This document shows positions 8,567 to 19,192 of a stretch of DNA of 64,000 nucleotides, one piece after another; within the stretch, counting starts at the first letter, position 1, and every line of letters begins with the position of its first letter. The DNA is from Leptasterias polaris (lineage: Eukaryota; Echinodermata; Asteroidea; Forcipulatida; Asteriidae), in the NCBI GenBank assembly GCA_037783415.1, contig JAZGTN010000046.1, positions 7,260,501 through 7,324,500 on the forward strand, read 5' to 3'. The position numbers and the translations under genes are program-made. The notes beneath the pieces were generated by a model that saw only the letters and a program-made list of their open reading frames with translations, did no database searches and was not told where the DNA came from.

Positions 8567-9172
8567 TGTAGTCTGTCTGAGGATGGAAGTGTATTGCAAA
8601 TCAGGTTTGGTTGGTAATATGACGGGTTCCCTGATTAGCAACTTGAGCAGTCTGGAAAACCACGTTTGTGTATGCCACAAAGGAACAATTAATATACCAA
8701 CTGCTCTGTCATAACAAATTTTTGTTAGACAAAATGGTGAAAACGCATAAACAATTTAAGCTTGACCAGTTTAAAGTGAATGCATCTACGTTGGATGCAT
8801 TCAATTTAAGCTTGACCAGTTTAAAGTGAATGCATCTACGTTGGATGCACCGGGCTCTGGACGCAAAGAAACATATTGTTTCAGTTGAAAATTCAGCCGA
8901 CAGGGAAACAGGTCGACCTCTGGTTCGAGAAAAACCTCAGTAATAGTTCCAAAAATGTTTGGATCCAGTTTCCATTCCAAATCTTCGTGAAAATTCCTGG
9001 AAGCAAAGTCAGCCATTGTGTTTTTGCTGCCCAGTAAGTGTGAACTTGAAAACCAAGTATTATGGGTCACACACCATTGCCAGATTTCCCTGGTACTTAT
9101 AGTGCGTTGTAACCGGTTTATACTTGTGAATTCAACTGTGACGATACATTCCGGTGAATGATGCAATCTCAC
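8567..9172 (-). pseudogene. DIRS RT/RNase H segment
   Basis: The minus-strand translation has STREIWQWCVTHNTWFSSSH, LLGSKNTMADFASR, EVDLFPCRLNFQLKQYVSLR and EPGASNVDAFTLNWS. DIRS and related RNase H regions show xxxIWxWxxxxxxWLxAxHxPGxxNxxAD, DLFASRxNxQLxxYVSWxPDP and AxxVDAFSLxW, which match closely. After a 50-bp duplication near 8800 the frame continues as PFCLTKICYDRAVGILIVPL, W(H)TQTWFSRLL and VILPTKPDL, the conserved linker before the recombinase. The nested element at 7510-8557 interrupts it next. Confidence 0.75.
8752..8850. repeat. 50-bp tandem duplication in the DIRS RNase H region
   Basis: Two consecutive copies, 8752-8801 and 8802-8850, start CAATTTAAGCTTGACCAG and end GTTGGATGCA. 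They appear identical over almost their whole length, so the duplication is younger than the decay of the DIRS coding sequence around it. It breaks the frame because 50 is not a multiple of three. Confidence 0.9.
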
Positions 9173-9190
9173 GTTAGGCCGACGTGTTAT

Positions 9191-10104
9191 GTGATAACGA
9201 GGTAGAATTTAAGATAACACTTCACGAACATTCCAGCGGCCGATTACAAATGTTGGGCGTTGAGATTAAGCCATAAAAAATTACGTTTTTGCAATTTAAT
9301 TTTCGGGAAATAATCCAATACTCAAGTTTAACACAAAATGTCCACACTTCGGCCCACCTTGCTGCACGCCTTCGGCAAGTCTTGCGTACGCTCGCGTTGA
9401 ATGCATACTAAACAACCACGTATCAGAAGCACGTTGTAAATCTACAGGTACGCGTCATCAGCGCATGCGCGATTAATGCACATCGCCGCACAAAGGCCGG
9501 AAAGTTTGTGACGTTGGTCTTTTGAGATATACAGGTGTTGTCGATCTATAGGTTTTATATTAACCTCGTTTCCAGTGGTGTACGATCTCGCTGCGCCATA
9601 TTTTTTCTTTCCCAGAATGCCTTGCTTGATCGTAACCCCCTGGAAGTGTAATTTTGAAATATCCAAATATATTGAATATTTTAGTTAGTCCTGTGGTTGA
9701 TCCATTCTGTGTTAGAGACTACGCAGAGCGGGCGATACGGCGCGCTGCCCATGGTAGCGATGCTGGTATAGACCTTTCTATTGCAACGTCACAGCCCGAG
9801 TTTTTGCCATCCGAGGTTGGAAAACTATGTAAAGCCATAACTGCAAATCAAAAACAGATAGCCATAGTTTGTAGCAATGTTACACAAAATAATATTCAAA
9901 AACAGTGTTGAATTTGTTGGAAAAAAATCAACCAATCATGAACGGTATTTCAGTTCATGAATCTTTACAGAAAATGTTGAATTTGGTCACAACAATTTTT
10001 TACACGATTGAATGTTTTGCTAACACTCGGCCGTCCATGCCAGCCGGCGCACTTTGTTTATCAACACTGGAAAGGTCTGTTACCTCTCTGTGGTGTCAAC
10101 TTAC
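9191..10104. other. No gene recognised; interspersed-repeat fragments
   Basis: The stretch has no supported coding region. The piece around 9565-9625 (CCTCGTTTCCAG, CGCTGCGCCATA, TGCCTTGCTTGAT) resembles 16235-16300. GCGCGCTGCCCATGGTAGCGA near 9739 resembles 18250-18270. These look like fragments of one interspersed family whose borders I cannot define. It would also be intron or 3-prime flank of the SRCR gene. Confidence 0.5.
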
Positions 10105-10443
10105 CTGGTATTGCGCCCTCTGGTGTTGGTGCAGTACAAACTACGCTCGCATATCTGGATTGGTCGCAGCCATTATCATCCCAGCTACCATGACTACACA
10201 TCACTAGTTCTGGTTCACTGCCATCACAAGACACGTCATCTAGAAGTCCCGTCTTCGTTGTCTCACCATAAAATGACCTTGGTAAGGCACTTTCTGCAGA
10301 TATGTATCCTAGTTGTCGACAAACTACAGTAGCTGCTTCGAAAGTCCATCCTCGGTCACATATTGTCCCCCACCTACCTTGATATTTGACTTCAACACGG
10401 CCGTGATGTGGGTACTCCCCTCCCTCTAGCCGAATTCTACCAT
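10105..10443 (-). CDS. SRCR exon D (last in this window)
   Basis: The acceptor AG (complement of 10444-10445) precedes ATGGTAGAATT, and the donor is CCAG|GTAAGT (GTAAG at 10104-10100). The exon is 339 nt, phase 1-1. The product starts with a split Asp then GRIRLEGGEYPHHGRVEV, and holds the six Cys in TICDRGW, VVCRQLGY, DVSCDGSE, VMCSHG, GCDQS and VVC. The domain ends with a short APTPEGAIP linker. Downstream (below 10105) I found no further exon, only repeats. Confidence 0.9.
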
Positions 10444-12433
10444 CTGTTTTTAAATGTTAATCAAATATGAGCAACAATTTAAAATCTAAAAAAGTCATCA
10501 TAAATAATATTAAAAAATTCATCATAAATCATAATAACAGGGTTTTTTAAATTAACAAAAGGTACATACCGTCCTTATATGCAACAGGTTTTGGGTTATA
10601 AGGTGAGCCACAAATGACCCCTACATCATCCGAATGATCACAAGTACCATTCCGCCATTGGTGTTGACAATCTTCTAATCGTCTTTCTGAACCTGTACAT
10701 TCTATACTGTCTAAAAACAAAGGAATTGTGTAATCTCCAAAGAAAGACGATGGCAGAGATGTCCGGACTCTGTAGCCAAGCTGTCTGCATACAACACCAG
10801 CATCCACGATGTTCCATTCATTATCGCATACCGTACCCCATACCCCTTGATAAGAAATCTCTACCTGTCCACTCTGAGACCCTCGTCCACCCACCAATCG
10901 AAGTGAACCGTCTGAAATAAAACAAAAATTGCACTCAGTACCCACAAAATTTATTGGGGCATCAACGGATAAACACAAAGCTTTATTTGTTCAACTCTTT
11001 TGAAGTAGTTGATTCCATTGTATGCTATTATATGACTACCGATGACACCCAAAAGGACCATATTTTCATCTTTTAAAATTTTCCAATAGCCAACCATAGA
11101 GCAAAGACTAATAACTGCCTTTGTATTGTGGGAATTATAGCCTTGAATTATAGCCTTGAATAACAAAACAAGTAGAAAGATAATTATGACAAAACAACTT
11201 TGCATAATGATAATCAACTTAACAGAAATGTTTACCTTGTGGTAGGGAGTAGGCTTTGCAGCTTAGAATAAGGTCGTCCGAGTGGTCGCAGTCATTCTCA
11301 CCCCATCTTCCATGAGTGCAGAACGCCAATTTGGACTCAGTGCCATCACATGTTACGTCATTCAGGTGTATTGGACCAGATGCTCGTCCGAATTCCATTT
11401 CAAGTAATGCATCAGACTCAGAGACTGATATGTAACCAAGTTGCCTGCAGATGACGCCTGCTGTGGTGTTGTCAAACTCTTTTTGGCAAATGGTTCCCCA
11501 TTCACCAAGGTAGTATATTTCAACACGGCCAATATTTGTCCTAGTGCCGCCAGTCAGACGCACTGAACCATCTGAATGCAAAAAGGAACAAGTTTTATAT
11601 CGTACTGCTCTATTTCATTATGCGTCATCAGCTATGTTAGACACTTATTTTCATATTAGAGATCGCACTTATCTATTGTTTGTCTGCAAAAGACAATTTG
11701 CCTCTCGTTGGGTTGTTATTTGCTCGGTCCCAGCGCCTCATTTTAAAGGCACTGGAGTGGGCTGACATAATTAGGCATGTGCAATGGACCATTCCCCGGA
11801 CCTAGTAACTCCCGGTCACCGAAAGATTCAACTATCAACAATAGCTCTACAGCTTTAAACTTTCAATTGCATCAATATAAGATGTTTTTCAAACCGAATT
11901 AGACTATCAATCGCATGCAAAAAAAGACTTTCTCATGAAATCTCTGCAGCCTCACGAAATTACTGTTATTTTGTTCATACAAAATGAATGTCGCTTTGAT
12001 AAATTAATCTGTTTCAGAAAAGCAATGAAAACATAACAGAAACTCCTGCATGAATTTCATGATTTCCCGTATATACCTGTTGTGGGTGATGGAGACAGTG
12101 TTGTCGTATCACCTTCCACGGTACACACGGCTCCTGCATCGTGTGAATGATCGCATGTGCTTGGTATCGACCACCCGTCATGACGGCAATCTGCTATACT
12201 ATTCTCATGTCCACCACAGTTAAGACCATCCAGACGCATCGGCCCTGAACCCTGCCCATAGTGTGCACTTGGTTTCGCTTCAACTGCACTGCTATAGCCA
12301 AGCTGACGGCAAACCACGATTGCAGCACTTAAGGTCAAAAATTCATCACAGATGGTTGCCCAGACTCCTTGGTAGTAAACCTCCACACGACCCTCATTAG
12401 CCTGGTACCCATCTACGAGACGTACACTGCCAT
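10105..12433 (-). CDS. SRCR-domain protein gene, four consecutive internal exons (partial)
   Basis: Four minus-strand exons (12433-12077, 11571-11236, 10911-10570, 10443-10105) each encode one complete scavenger receptor cysteine-rich domain. All begin with GAYGG... split after the first base and end with a single G: phase 1 on both sides. They can therefore be joined, skipped or duplicated without breaking the frame. Each domain has six cysteines in the group A pattern and the VCRQLGY core. SRCR proteins are secreted or membrane receptors in innate recognition, and are expanded in echinoderms. No signal peptide, membrane segment or other terminal exon was found, so the ends lie outside. Introns are 0.13-0.51 kb. 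Confidence 0.9.
10570..10911 (-). CDS. SRCR exon C
   Basis: The acceptor TTTATTTCAG (complement of 10912 onward) and the donor GACG|GTATGT (GTATG at 10569-10565) bound a 342-nt phase 1-1 exon. The product has GSLRLVGGRGSQSGQVEISY and cysteines in TVCDNEW, VVCRQLGY, SIECTGSE, LEDCQHQW, GTCDHSDD and VICGS. The Asp-His-Ser-Asp-Asp run before the last Cys is the usual cation-binding neighbourhood of SRCR folds. The exon ends in NPKPVAYKDG. Confidence 0.9.
11236..11571 (-). CDS. SRCR exon B
   Basis: The exon is 336 nt, phase 1-1, with acceptor TTTGCATTCAG and donor CACAAG|GTAAAC (GT at 11235-11234). It encodes GSVRLTGGTRTNIGRVEIYY with six cysteines: TICQKEF, VICRQLGY, VTCDGTE, AFCTHG, NDCDHSDD and LSCKAY. 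The typical GxxCD reads TICQ in the first motif, a change from the usual Asp, while the cysteine frame is intact. It is flanked by introns of 324 bp (downstream) and 505 bp (upstream). Confidence 0.9.
12077..12433 (-). CDS. SRCR exon A with Ser/Thr/Pro-rich linker
   Basis: The acceptor is TTTAAAATGCAG (complement of 12434 onward) and the donor ACAACAG|GTATAT. The 357-nt phase 1-1 exon is the longest because it carries a linker, TVEGDTTTLSPSPTTG, after the domain; such linkers are commonly O-glycosylated. The domain reads GSVRLVDGYQANEGRVEVYY, then ATICDEF, VVCRQLGY, LNCGGHE, ADCRHDG, STCDHSHD and AVC. Upstream of the acceptor lies a run of 15 or more G (about 12454-12468). No earlier exon is seen between 12434 and 13900. 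Confidence 0.9.
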
Positions 12434-12846
12434 CTGCATTTTAAAAAAAGTGGGGGGGGGGGGGGGGTATCAATCATATATATGGGTTTTTTTACGTCTA
12501 TTTTTGATATTGAAGATACCTTCGATCAATTTCAAAAGCTATGGAATTCAACGCCATCCGTGCTAGGGCGTACGGATTATTTAACACACACATGTTGCTG
12601 TCCTCTTTTCTTTGTATTGTTTTTCTTATTAAAAAGTTCAATTTGAAATATTCCTTTTCATGAAAGTAATTAGGCATATAATTATCAGCAAGTGTATAGT
12701 ACCGAAGTATTATCTGAACGTACATGGAGTACCTACTGAATTACCTGCAGTACTTTATAAAACCAACACAATATCTTTTGTAACGAATCAATTTTGTGCA
12801 GACGGAAACTAAACGATGAAAATTATTACCATATTTCAAGCAATGT

Positions 12847-13025
12847 TGTATGCACATGTATGTATGTACATGTATGTATGTACATGTATGTATACGGATG
12901 TGTGTCATGTATGTATGTCATGGTATTATCAGAAGAGAAGGGACAGTAGAACAAAGGCACACAAAAGGGACAACGCTGTCCTCACTTTGGAATCCTTTGT
13001 ATTTTTTGTGCCCTCACTTTTTTTC
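12847..13025 (+). repeat. Interspersed repeat, copy 1 (TGTA-rich head, CATGGTATTATCAGAAGAGA body)
   Basis: The sequence opens with (ATGTATGTAC)n microsatellite-like DNA, continues CATGGTATTATCAGAAGAGA, and includes GTCCTCACTTTGGAATCCTT and GCCCTCAC. The same series recurs at 13765-13895, about 85% alike. The boundaries are approximate and no coding region is supported. It may be a short non-autonomous element with a microsatellite head. Confidence 0.7.
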
Positions 13026-13764
13026 ATGCGCTATAGTCTATGGAGATTGTTAAAGATTAGCTTCAACAAAATTAACATTTTTGTTTTTCGTTGTAGAAAT
13101 TGGTAAACGAGTGCGTAATGATTACATATAAATTAGTGGAACTCAATAACAAGTGTGTCATAATGTAAACAAAACAAAACGTTTTGATCAGCGTTTCGGG
13201 CAAAAACAACCAGTTTCACGAAAATTAAGCTGATAAAAATGTCGGAGCAGAAAGCAGCGGTTTGTGGAATGCAAACCATGTAGTTCGTGTCAATTTCGTT
13301 CCATAGCCGCGCAATTTGTATTGTGTGGGCAGACTTTAGTTCAGAAGTTGCAACGCGCAAATTTCAAAACTTGCTTGCGCGAATTTTTAAAATGGCCTTT
13401 TTCAAAGATTGTGCCCAAGAATATGTTTACAGTGATCAAATAATTATGCCTTTTTGAGACCCTTGTTTTATTAAATATCAATTGAACAGAATCACTCAAA
13501 CAAATTTGACCCTTTCTATTTGTTTATTGTGTGGTTGTTATTTGGTCGTAAGTTTGAATTTTTCTGCGCTGCAATTTTGCTGAAACTTGATTGTAAAAAC
13601 TAGCCCCCTTTTCCCCAATTTTAACTAGGGTTTTTATTGCCGTTTGCGGCGCCCTCGCATTTTCGGAACCAATACGTCACAATGCGGACTGGTGAAGATT
13701 GTTTGTATTCGTCTCTATGCATTTACTGATTGGTTTCTTTGGATCGTTTCCGTCATGCCTATAT

Positions 13765-13895
13765 TATTGATACATGTATGTATGTATGTATGGCATGGTG
13801 TTATCAGAAGAGAGCGGACATGCAGTAGAACAAAGAAACACAAAAGGAACAATGTTGTCCTCACATTGGAATCCTTTGTACTTTTGTGACCTCAC
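13765..13895 (+). repeat. Interspersed repeat, copy 2
   Basis: This is a direct-orientation relative of 12847-13025: TACATGTATGTATG head, CATGGTGTTATCAGAAGAGA, AACAAAGAAACACAAAAGGA, and GTCCTCACATTGGAATCCTT. It directly precedes the LINE fragment at 13905. Confidence 0.7.
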
Positions 13896-13904
13896 TGTTT
13901 TGTG

Positions 13905-14392
13905 TGTATCGCTCTTGCCTGGAAGGCACTCAACTCCATGAAGAACATTATGGTCAAGTCAGATGTCCCAGTGCCTGAAGGTGAAGTTCTTCACTGCTAC
14001 TGTGGAATCAGTTCTGCTTTACGGATGCGAATCATGGACACTAACAAGTCGTCTAGAGAAGAGACTGGACGGCTGCTACACAAGAATGTTTCGTTGTATG
14101 AAACAGATACACTGGGAGAGGCATATCACAAACCAGGAGCTCTATACGGTGGACTACCGAGAGTTAGCACCAAGATTAGGACAAGACGGCTGAGATTAGC
14201 AGGTCACTGCCTCAGACATATTGAGCTGGCAGTGAGCAGGCTGGTGCTATGGGCCCCTATACTCAGGGACACTGTTCCCGTGGCAGACCACAAACCACCT
14301 ATGTGGACACCTTGTGCCGGGACTCTAGCCTGCAACGGGAGGAGCTGCGTACAGCAATGAGAGACCAACGTGTTTGGAGGGCCATCATCTGA
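13905..14392 (+). pseudogene. LINE reverse transcriptase C-terminal fragment (frameshifted)
   Basis: The open stretch from 13963 gives FFTATVESVLLYGCESWTLT, RLEKRLDGCYTRMFRCM and HITNQELY. A frameshift near 14145 continues it as GLPRVSTKIRTRRLRLAGHC and VLWAPILR. A second shift leads to CRDSSLQREELRTAMRDQ and RVWRAII, then a stop at 14390-14392. VESVLLYGCExWTLT...RLxGTYTRMLR...LAGHCxRH...LVLWxP is the C-terminal signature of a widespread animal endonuclease-RT LINE group. Two frameshifts and loss of everything upstream show 5-prime truncation. It is related to the fragments at 37560-38090 and 39779-40030. Confidence 0.8.
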
Positions 14393-14535
14393 TGCTCCGC
14401 AACTGCCTCAGTAATTTAACAATTTAATAAACAACATATATTTAACGTAAACGACATGTATAACATAATTATCTGTTTAAGATGTGTATGTTGGCTCAGA
14501 ATTAAAATTACCTGCGGCAAATGTTCCCGTCCGCG

Positions 14536-14646
14536 TAATTTTTTTTCCCAGCCACTTAGCATAAATTTGCGTGTTATATCAATTTTTTAAATAAATTTTA
14601 AAAAGACTGATTTTTGTAGAAAACACACCAACTTATGCTAAGTGGC
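14536..14646. mobile_element. Mini insertion in the left arm of the inverted repeat
   Basis: The right arm reads continuously across GACGGACGGGAACATTTG. In the left arm the matching site is split by about 110 bp between two CGTCCG copies. The insert carries CCACTTAGCATAA and its mirror TTATGCTAAGTGG near its ends and is otherwise AT-rich. It entered after the two arms formed. CGTCCG is a possible 6-bp target duplication. Confidence 0.65.
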
Positions 14647-15328
14647 CGTCCGTCAACAGAGATTGTTTGAACGCAAACAGAGACCATTATGTCAAAAAAG
14701 CCTTTTAAAAATCGTCAAATATCTAGAGGATGTACCGAGGGATTTTGTTTAAACTTTCAGGAACGAAAGATCCATTCCTAAATATTACGTTAATGGAAAA
14801 AAAAATTTCCGATATTTGCAGCCATTTTAGGGGAGACGTTTTGTAACGAAACTCCCACCTAGACCCATTTAATTCATACACGTTAGCCGCTGCAATAAAC
14901 GGAAAATTTTCGGTAATATTTTTACGCATTTATTTGAAAACTAAGCACCTCTTCCAATATACACTGTTATGTTTTCAGTGCTGTTAAAGAGAAAATTTTT
15001 ACGGAATACAATAGTTTTGTGGGTTTTTTTAAATGGTCATCACCTCTTTTTAAAATGGAGTGTACCCAAGCTGCGATCGCAAATGATTGCGCAACACCCC
15101 TTCCGCGCCCCCCCGCATCTTTTATGTATGAGCTAATCCGTTCAAAATTGACCGAGAAATGGGCCTAAAATCTGATAAGTCTTTAGTTTTACGGGCCATT
15201 TAGTATAATTATTGTTTTAAGGCCGGTTCATACTCACTGCGTTTTCACTGCGTACGCAGCGCGCGGACCCATGCCATTGCGCAGTGTGTAAACGGAAGCG
15301 CTCGTCACATTGCGCTTCTGCGTCCTAA

Positions 15329-16075
15329 TAGACTGTGCAAGTCTCGCGCGTATCGGAGCGAGAAAACACGTCAAGCGAAGAACATATTTTTTTCTGAAAT
15401 CAAATCATTGTTTTTAAATTAGATCTATGAAGAAATCTGACCAACAAAAATAATCATTACAACTTGTATAAAATGAGTTTTAGCTTTCATAATAAACACA
15501 CAAATCATTTGTTAGTTTTTGTTGAAACAATTACTAAAAACTCTGGGACAAGGATGCTTATTTGATCTTAACTTTTTAGGAACCCCTTTTGTAAGTCCAC
15601 GCCTGAGTACGTGCAACCACCAAAAAGCTGGTTTAAACGCAGACGCGCGATGATCATACGGGCGTAGAATTAACGCGTGACGCAGTTTGAAGAGGACGCC
15701 TCGACAACGTAGACTGCAATGAAAAGGCTTAGCGTCTGACAATTATAGCGTCTGGTGATTATCATCGCGCGACCAAAACAAATTTGGGGATCAGAGGTGT
15801 GGGCACAAATTCTTAAATTTTTTTCAAGTAACCGGAAGCAGAAGTCAAGTTTAATTCTTGGGTTTTCTACGTTGTATTGTTGAATTGATTTTACTTTCTT
15901 ATTTGTTATCACTTATTATTACATTCCCAACAACATTTTTAATTTTCATGGTCATATAGCACGTTAAACTAAAATAATTAATAGACGAGACAAAATCTTG
16001 GCAACGTAAAACTCCATATGGTTGGGACCACAATGGCCCCGGAAGTTCGATTACGCGCGAGACTTGCACAGTCTA
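15329..16075 (-). mobile_element. A-family MITE, copy 1 (full length)
   Basis: The ends are mirror copies of TAGACTGTGCAAGTCTCGCG. The body of about 745 bp matches, in reverse complement, the copies at 18319 and 46691: shared blocks include GGATGCTTATTTGATC, GTAACCGGAAGC and TGGTTGGGACCACAATGG. The terminal repeat is itself partly palindromic (AGACT...AGTCT). No coding region is present. Flanks both show TAA, a possible short target duplication. It sits in the loop of the 14398-17603 inverted repeat. Confidence 0.85.
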
Positions 16076-16608
16076 TAACAACAACAAAAAACTCGTTCCT
16101 AGTGGTGTACGACCTCTATCAAGTGCATAGAAATATAAGAAAGGCACAAAAGCGACGGTACCGCAGGGGGACACGCGCGCCATTTTGTACGAGGGCAACA
16201 TTGAATAAGAAGTACACGATGTGCATGATAAATGCACCAACCTCGTTCCCAGGGAGGATTGATCTCACCGCGCCATTTTTCCCCAGCATGCCTTGCTCCC
16301 TCATATCCATAGAGTTGTATGGTATATACTAATATATATCTTATATTATATACCTCATATATAGAATCCTCTAATCTGATTGGTTAAAAGTGGAGTCATT
16401 GAAATAGCTGGGCCCCCTTTTTCTATCAAGATGACGTCATAATTAACTGTGCCCCCCGGGGCACAGCAATCGACTGTGCCCGCCAGTCGCAACACACTGC
16501 TGTATTTCATAGGTCGCTTGTGTACTTCGCGTATACGCGTACAGAAGTACGCGTTGTATACGTTCGTGTCACGGCGCGAACTGATGTCCTTTCTTCGGTA
16601 TATAAAAG

Positions 16609-16774
16609 AAAATATTGACTGCTTAATATTCGGGGCACAGTTAAAATTGTAGGCCCTCGGTGATGTCAAAACCATGACTATGCCCTCAGCTTCGCTTCGG
16701 GCATAGTCATGGTTTTGACATCACCTTGGGCCTATAATTTTAACTGTGCCCCTCATAGCAGTCAATATTTCTAT
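16609..16774. repeat. Long hairpin (about 80-bp arms)
   Basis: The left arm includes GGGGCACAGTTAAAATTG and ATGTCAAAACCATGACTATG. The right arm mirrors these as CATAGTCATGGTTTTGACAT and AATTTTAACTGTGCCCC. The turn is a short TTCG-like sequence near 16691-16695. Outer bases AAATATTGACTGCT mirror AGCAGTCAATATTT. A related GTGCCC.GGGCAC inverted repeat stands nearby at 16450-16465. Confidence 0.9.
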
Positions 16775-17756
16775 ACTAATAGGTGTATTATAATATATAT
16801 ATTATACTCTATGCTCATATCCCCCTGGAATTGGTTCATTACAATTTGCTAGAATCTAGCACATTTTAAATTAGGCCTGTAGTCGATCCAGTCTACGCGC
16901 GCGTTAGTGTGGTAGCCCGCAAACCGCCAGAGCAACTCAGGGGGGGGGGGGGGGGGGGGGCGGAAGGGGTGTTGCGCAATCATTTGCGATCGCTGTTTGG
17001 GTACACTCCATTTTAAAAATAGGTAATGACCCTTAAAAAACAAAAAGAAATCCATGTATACCGTTAAAATTCTCTCTTTATCAGCACTGAAAACATAACA
17101 GTGTATATCGTAAGAGTATTTTCAATTGTTGAGATGCTTAACTTTAAATAAAGTGCGTAAAAATATTATCGACAATTTTCCGTTGGTTTATTGCAGCGGC
17201 TAACGTGTATGAATGGGTCCAGGTGGGAATTTCGTTACAAATGGTCTCCCCTAAAATGGCTACAAATATCGACATAATGTGAAAAAAATTATCGTTCATC
17301 CTCTGATTTTTTTCCATTAACGTAATATTTAGGAATAGATCTTTCATTCCTGAAAGTTTAATCAAAATCCCTCGGTACATCCTCTAGATATTTGACGATT
17401 TGTAAAAGTGTTTTTGGAGAGAATGGATCCCGCCAATACTTATTTTGCGTTCAAACGATCTCTGTTGACGGACGGGAACATTTGCCGCAGGTAATTGTAA
17501 TTCTGAGGCAACATACACATCTAAAACAGATATGTTATACATGTCGTTTAGGTTAAATATATGTTGTTTATTAAATAGTTAATTTACTGAAGCAGTTGGC
17601 AAGGCAAACAAAAAAATTACAAATGTTTTCTGGTGTAAAGATTTTGTGAATTTACAACATTTGAAGATAACAATACCCTCTGATAAAATGGACTCGTCCA
17701 GGCAGTCTCAACGGCACGCAGCGCGCGGAGAGCAACCGTAAATTCAAATAGTGTGT

Positions 17757-17830
17757 ACTGTGCATACACACCAAAGATCGTATAGCGCCGTAGGCGCACG
17801 GCGCTATACGATCTTTGATACACACACATC
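17757..17830. repeat. Hairpin with ~28-bp arms
   Basis: CAAAGATCGTATAGCGCCGT is mirrored by ACGGCGCTATACGATCTTTG, with a loop of about 8 bases (AGGCGC). Outer bases TACACAC mirror GTGTGTA approximately. It lies just outside the large inverted repeat and does not resemble a bacterial-type terminator context. Confidence 0.9.
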
Positions 17831-18318
17831 CGTTTGTACGTGGGGAGCTTCGAACAGTTCACGTCGCGATGGTCGAATGAGATTATTTTCAACGTAGGTG
17901 GCGCGCTGGTGGCGCTACCCCTTCCGCCCCCCCCCCCCCCCCCCCCTGAGAGCAACTGGTACCCTCTCATTATTCTTTGATCTTGTGATATTTCTTGTGA
18001 TATTTCTAACTGCATGCAGTTTAGGGTGACCGTGTAAAAACAAGATTCATTTGAAATCGAAACGCGTCAAAATACTTGCATTTTTACACGCGCGTACCAT
18101 CGCGTACTAAGCGTCCTTCAAGCGCCATGCAAGCGCTCGAAAGTTTTCAACACGTGTGGACGCAAAGTGTTCACTTTAGATAGCCAATCAGCGTTGTTTT
18201 TCTACACATCCCTACCAGGGGTTAGTGACGAGAGGTATCGATACGGTGCGCTGCCCATGGTAGCGAGGCTGTAAAAATGCACTGTCTTAAAAACGGGGCT
18301 TATCTTATTTGTTTCAAA

Positions 18319-19192
18319 AGACTGTGCAAGTCTCGCGCGTAATCGAACTTCCGGGACCATTGTGGTCCCAACCAAATGGAGTTTTACGTTGGAAAGATTT
18401 TGTTTCGTCTATTATTTTAGTTTAACGAACTTTATGACCATGAAAAATACATATGTTGTTGGGAATGTAATAATAAGTGATAACAATATTATGAAAGTAA
18501 AATCAATTCAACACTACAACGAAGAAAACCCAAGAATTAAACTTGACCTCAGCTTCCGGTTACTTGTGAAAAAATTAAGAATTTGTGCCCACCTCCGATC
18601 ACCAAATTTCTTTTGGTCGCGCGATTATAATGACCAGACGCTGTAATTGTCAGACGCTAAGCCTTATCATTGCAGTCTATGGTTGTTGAGGCGTCAGCGT
18701 CCTCTTAAAAACTGCGTCACGCGTTAATTCTACTCCCGTGATCATCGCGCGTCTGCGTTCAAACCTGCTTTTCATGGTTGCGCGTTCGGGCGTTGATTTA
18801 CAAAAGAAGTTCCTAAAAAGTTAAGATCAAATAAGCATCCTTGTCCCAGAGTTTTTAGTTTGCTTCAACAAAAATTAACAAATGGTTTGTGTGTTTATTA
18901 TGTAAGCTTAAACTCATTTTATACAAATTGCAATGATTATTTTTGTTGGTCAAAATTTGTCATAGATCTAATTTAAAAACAATGATTTGATTTCAGAAAA
19001 AAGTTGTTCTTCGCTTTAAAGGTGAGGGCTACACATAAATGATTTGGGCTATCGACCCAAATCAATTGAAACCAATTGCCTCCTACTCCTGGGGCTGAAA
19101 CAGGGTTACCCCCTTTACAGTCCTTATGTAGGCATGGGTATCATCCACTAGGAGCCTGTCTGGTAGAGCAGCTTGACGTGTTTTCTCGTTCT
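18319..19192 (+). mobile_element. A-family MITE, copy 2 (interrupted, right end lost)
   Basis: The copy begins AGACTGTGCAAGTCTCGCGC and matches copies 1 and 3 through about 19018. Then about 150 bp of unrelated sequence intervenes, after which GACGTGTTTTCTCGTT (19174-19190) resumes the family sequence. The terminal repeat itself is missing. The insert contains ACAGGGTTACCCCC and ends GTAGAGCAGCTT. Its origin is unclear. Confidence 0.8.

Larger units (their letters stand above)
6950..9190 (-). mobile_element. DIRS-like tyrosine-recombinase retrotransposon remnant, split by a nested element
   Basis: Read on the minus strand from 9172 downward, an RNase H-region segment is followed at 8565 by an insertion (7510-8557). 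A tyrosine-recombinase segment then runs from 7509 to about 6960. The order RNase H then recombinase is that of DIRS-like elements. Frame breaks and a 50-bp tandem duplication (8752-8850) show it is dead. The 5-prime half (gag, RT palm) and the terminal repeats were not found. Confidence 0.75.
14398..17603. mobile_element. Large inverted-repeat structure with ~0.65-0.7-kb arms
   Basis: The left arm (about 14398-15115) and right arm (about 16940-17603) are mirror copies. Shared landmarks include GCAACTGC(C/T)TCAGTAA at the outer ends, CCTGCGGCAAATGTTCCCG, GATGTACCGAGGGATTTTG, the CACTGTTATGTTTTCAGTGC region and GCGCAACACCCCTTCCGC at the inner ends. The loop of about 1.8 kb contains a complete copy of the A-family MITE and other repeats. 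No transposase is seen. The outer end of the left arm lies a few bases after the stop codon of the 13905 LINE fragment, so the repeat may include a LINE 3-prime tail. Confidence 0.75.
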
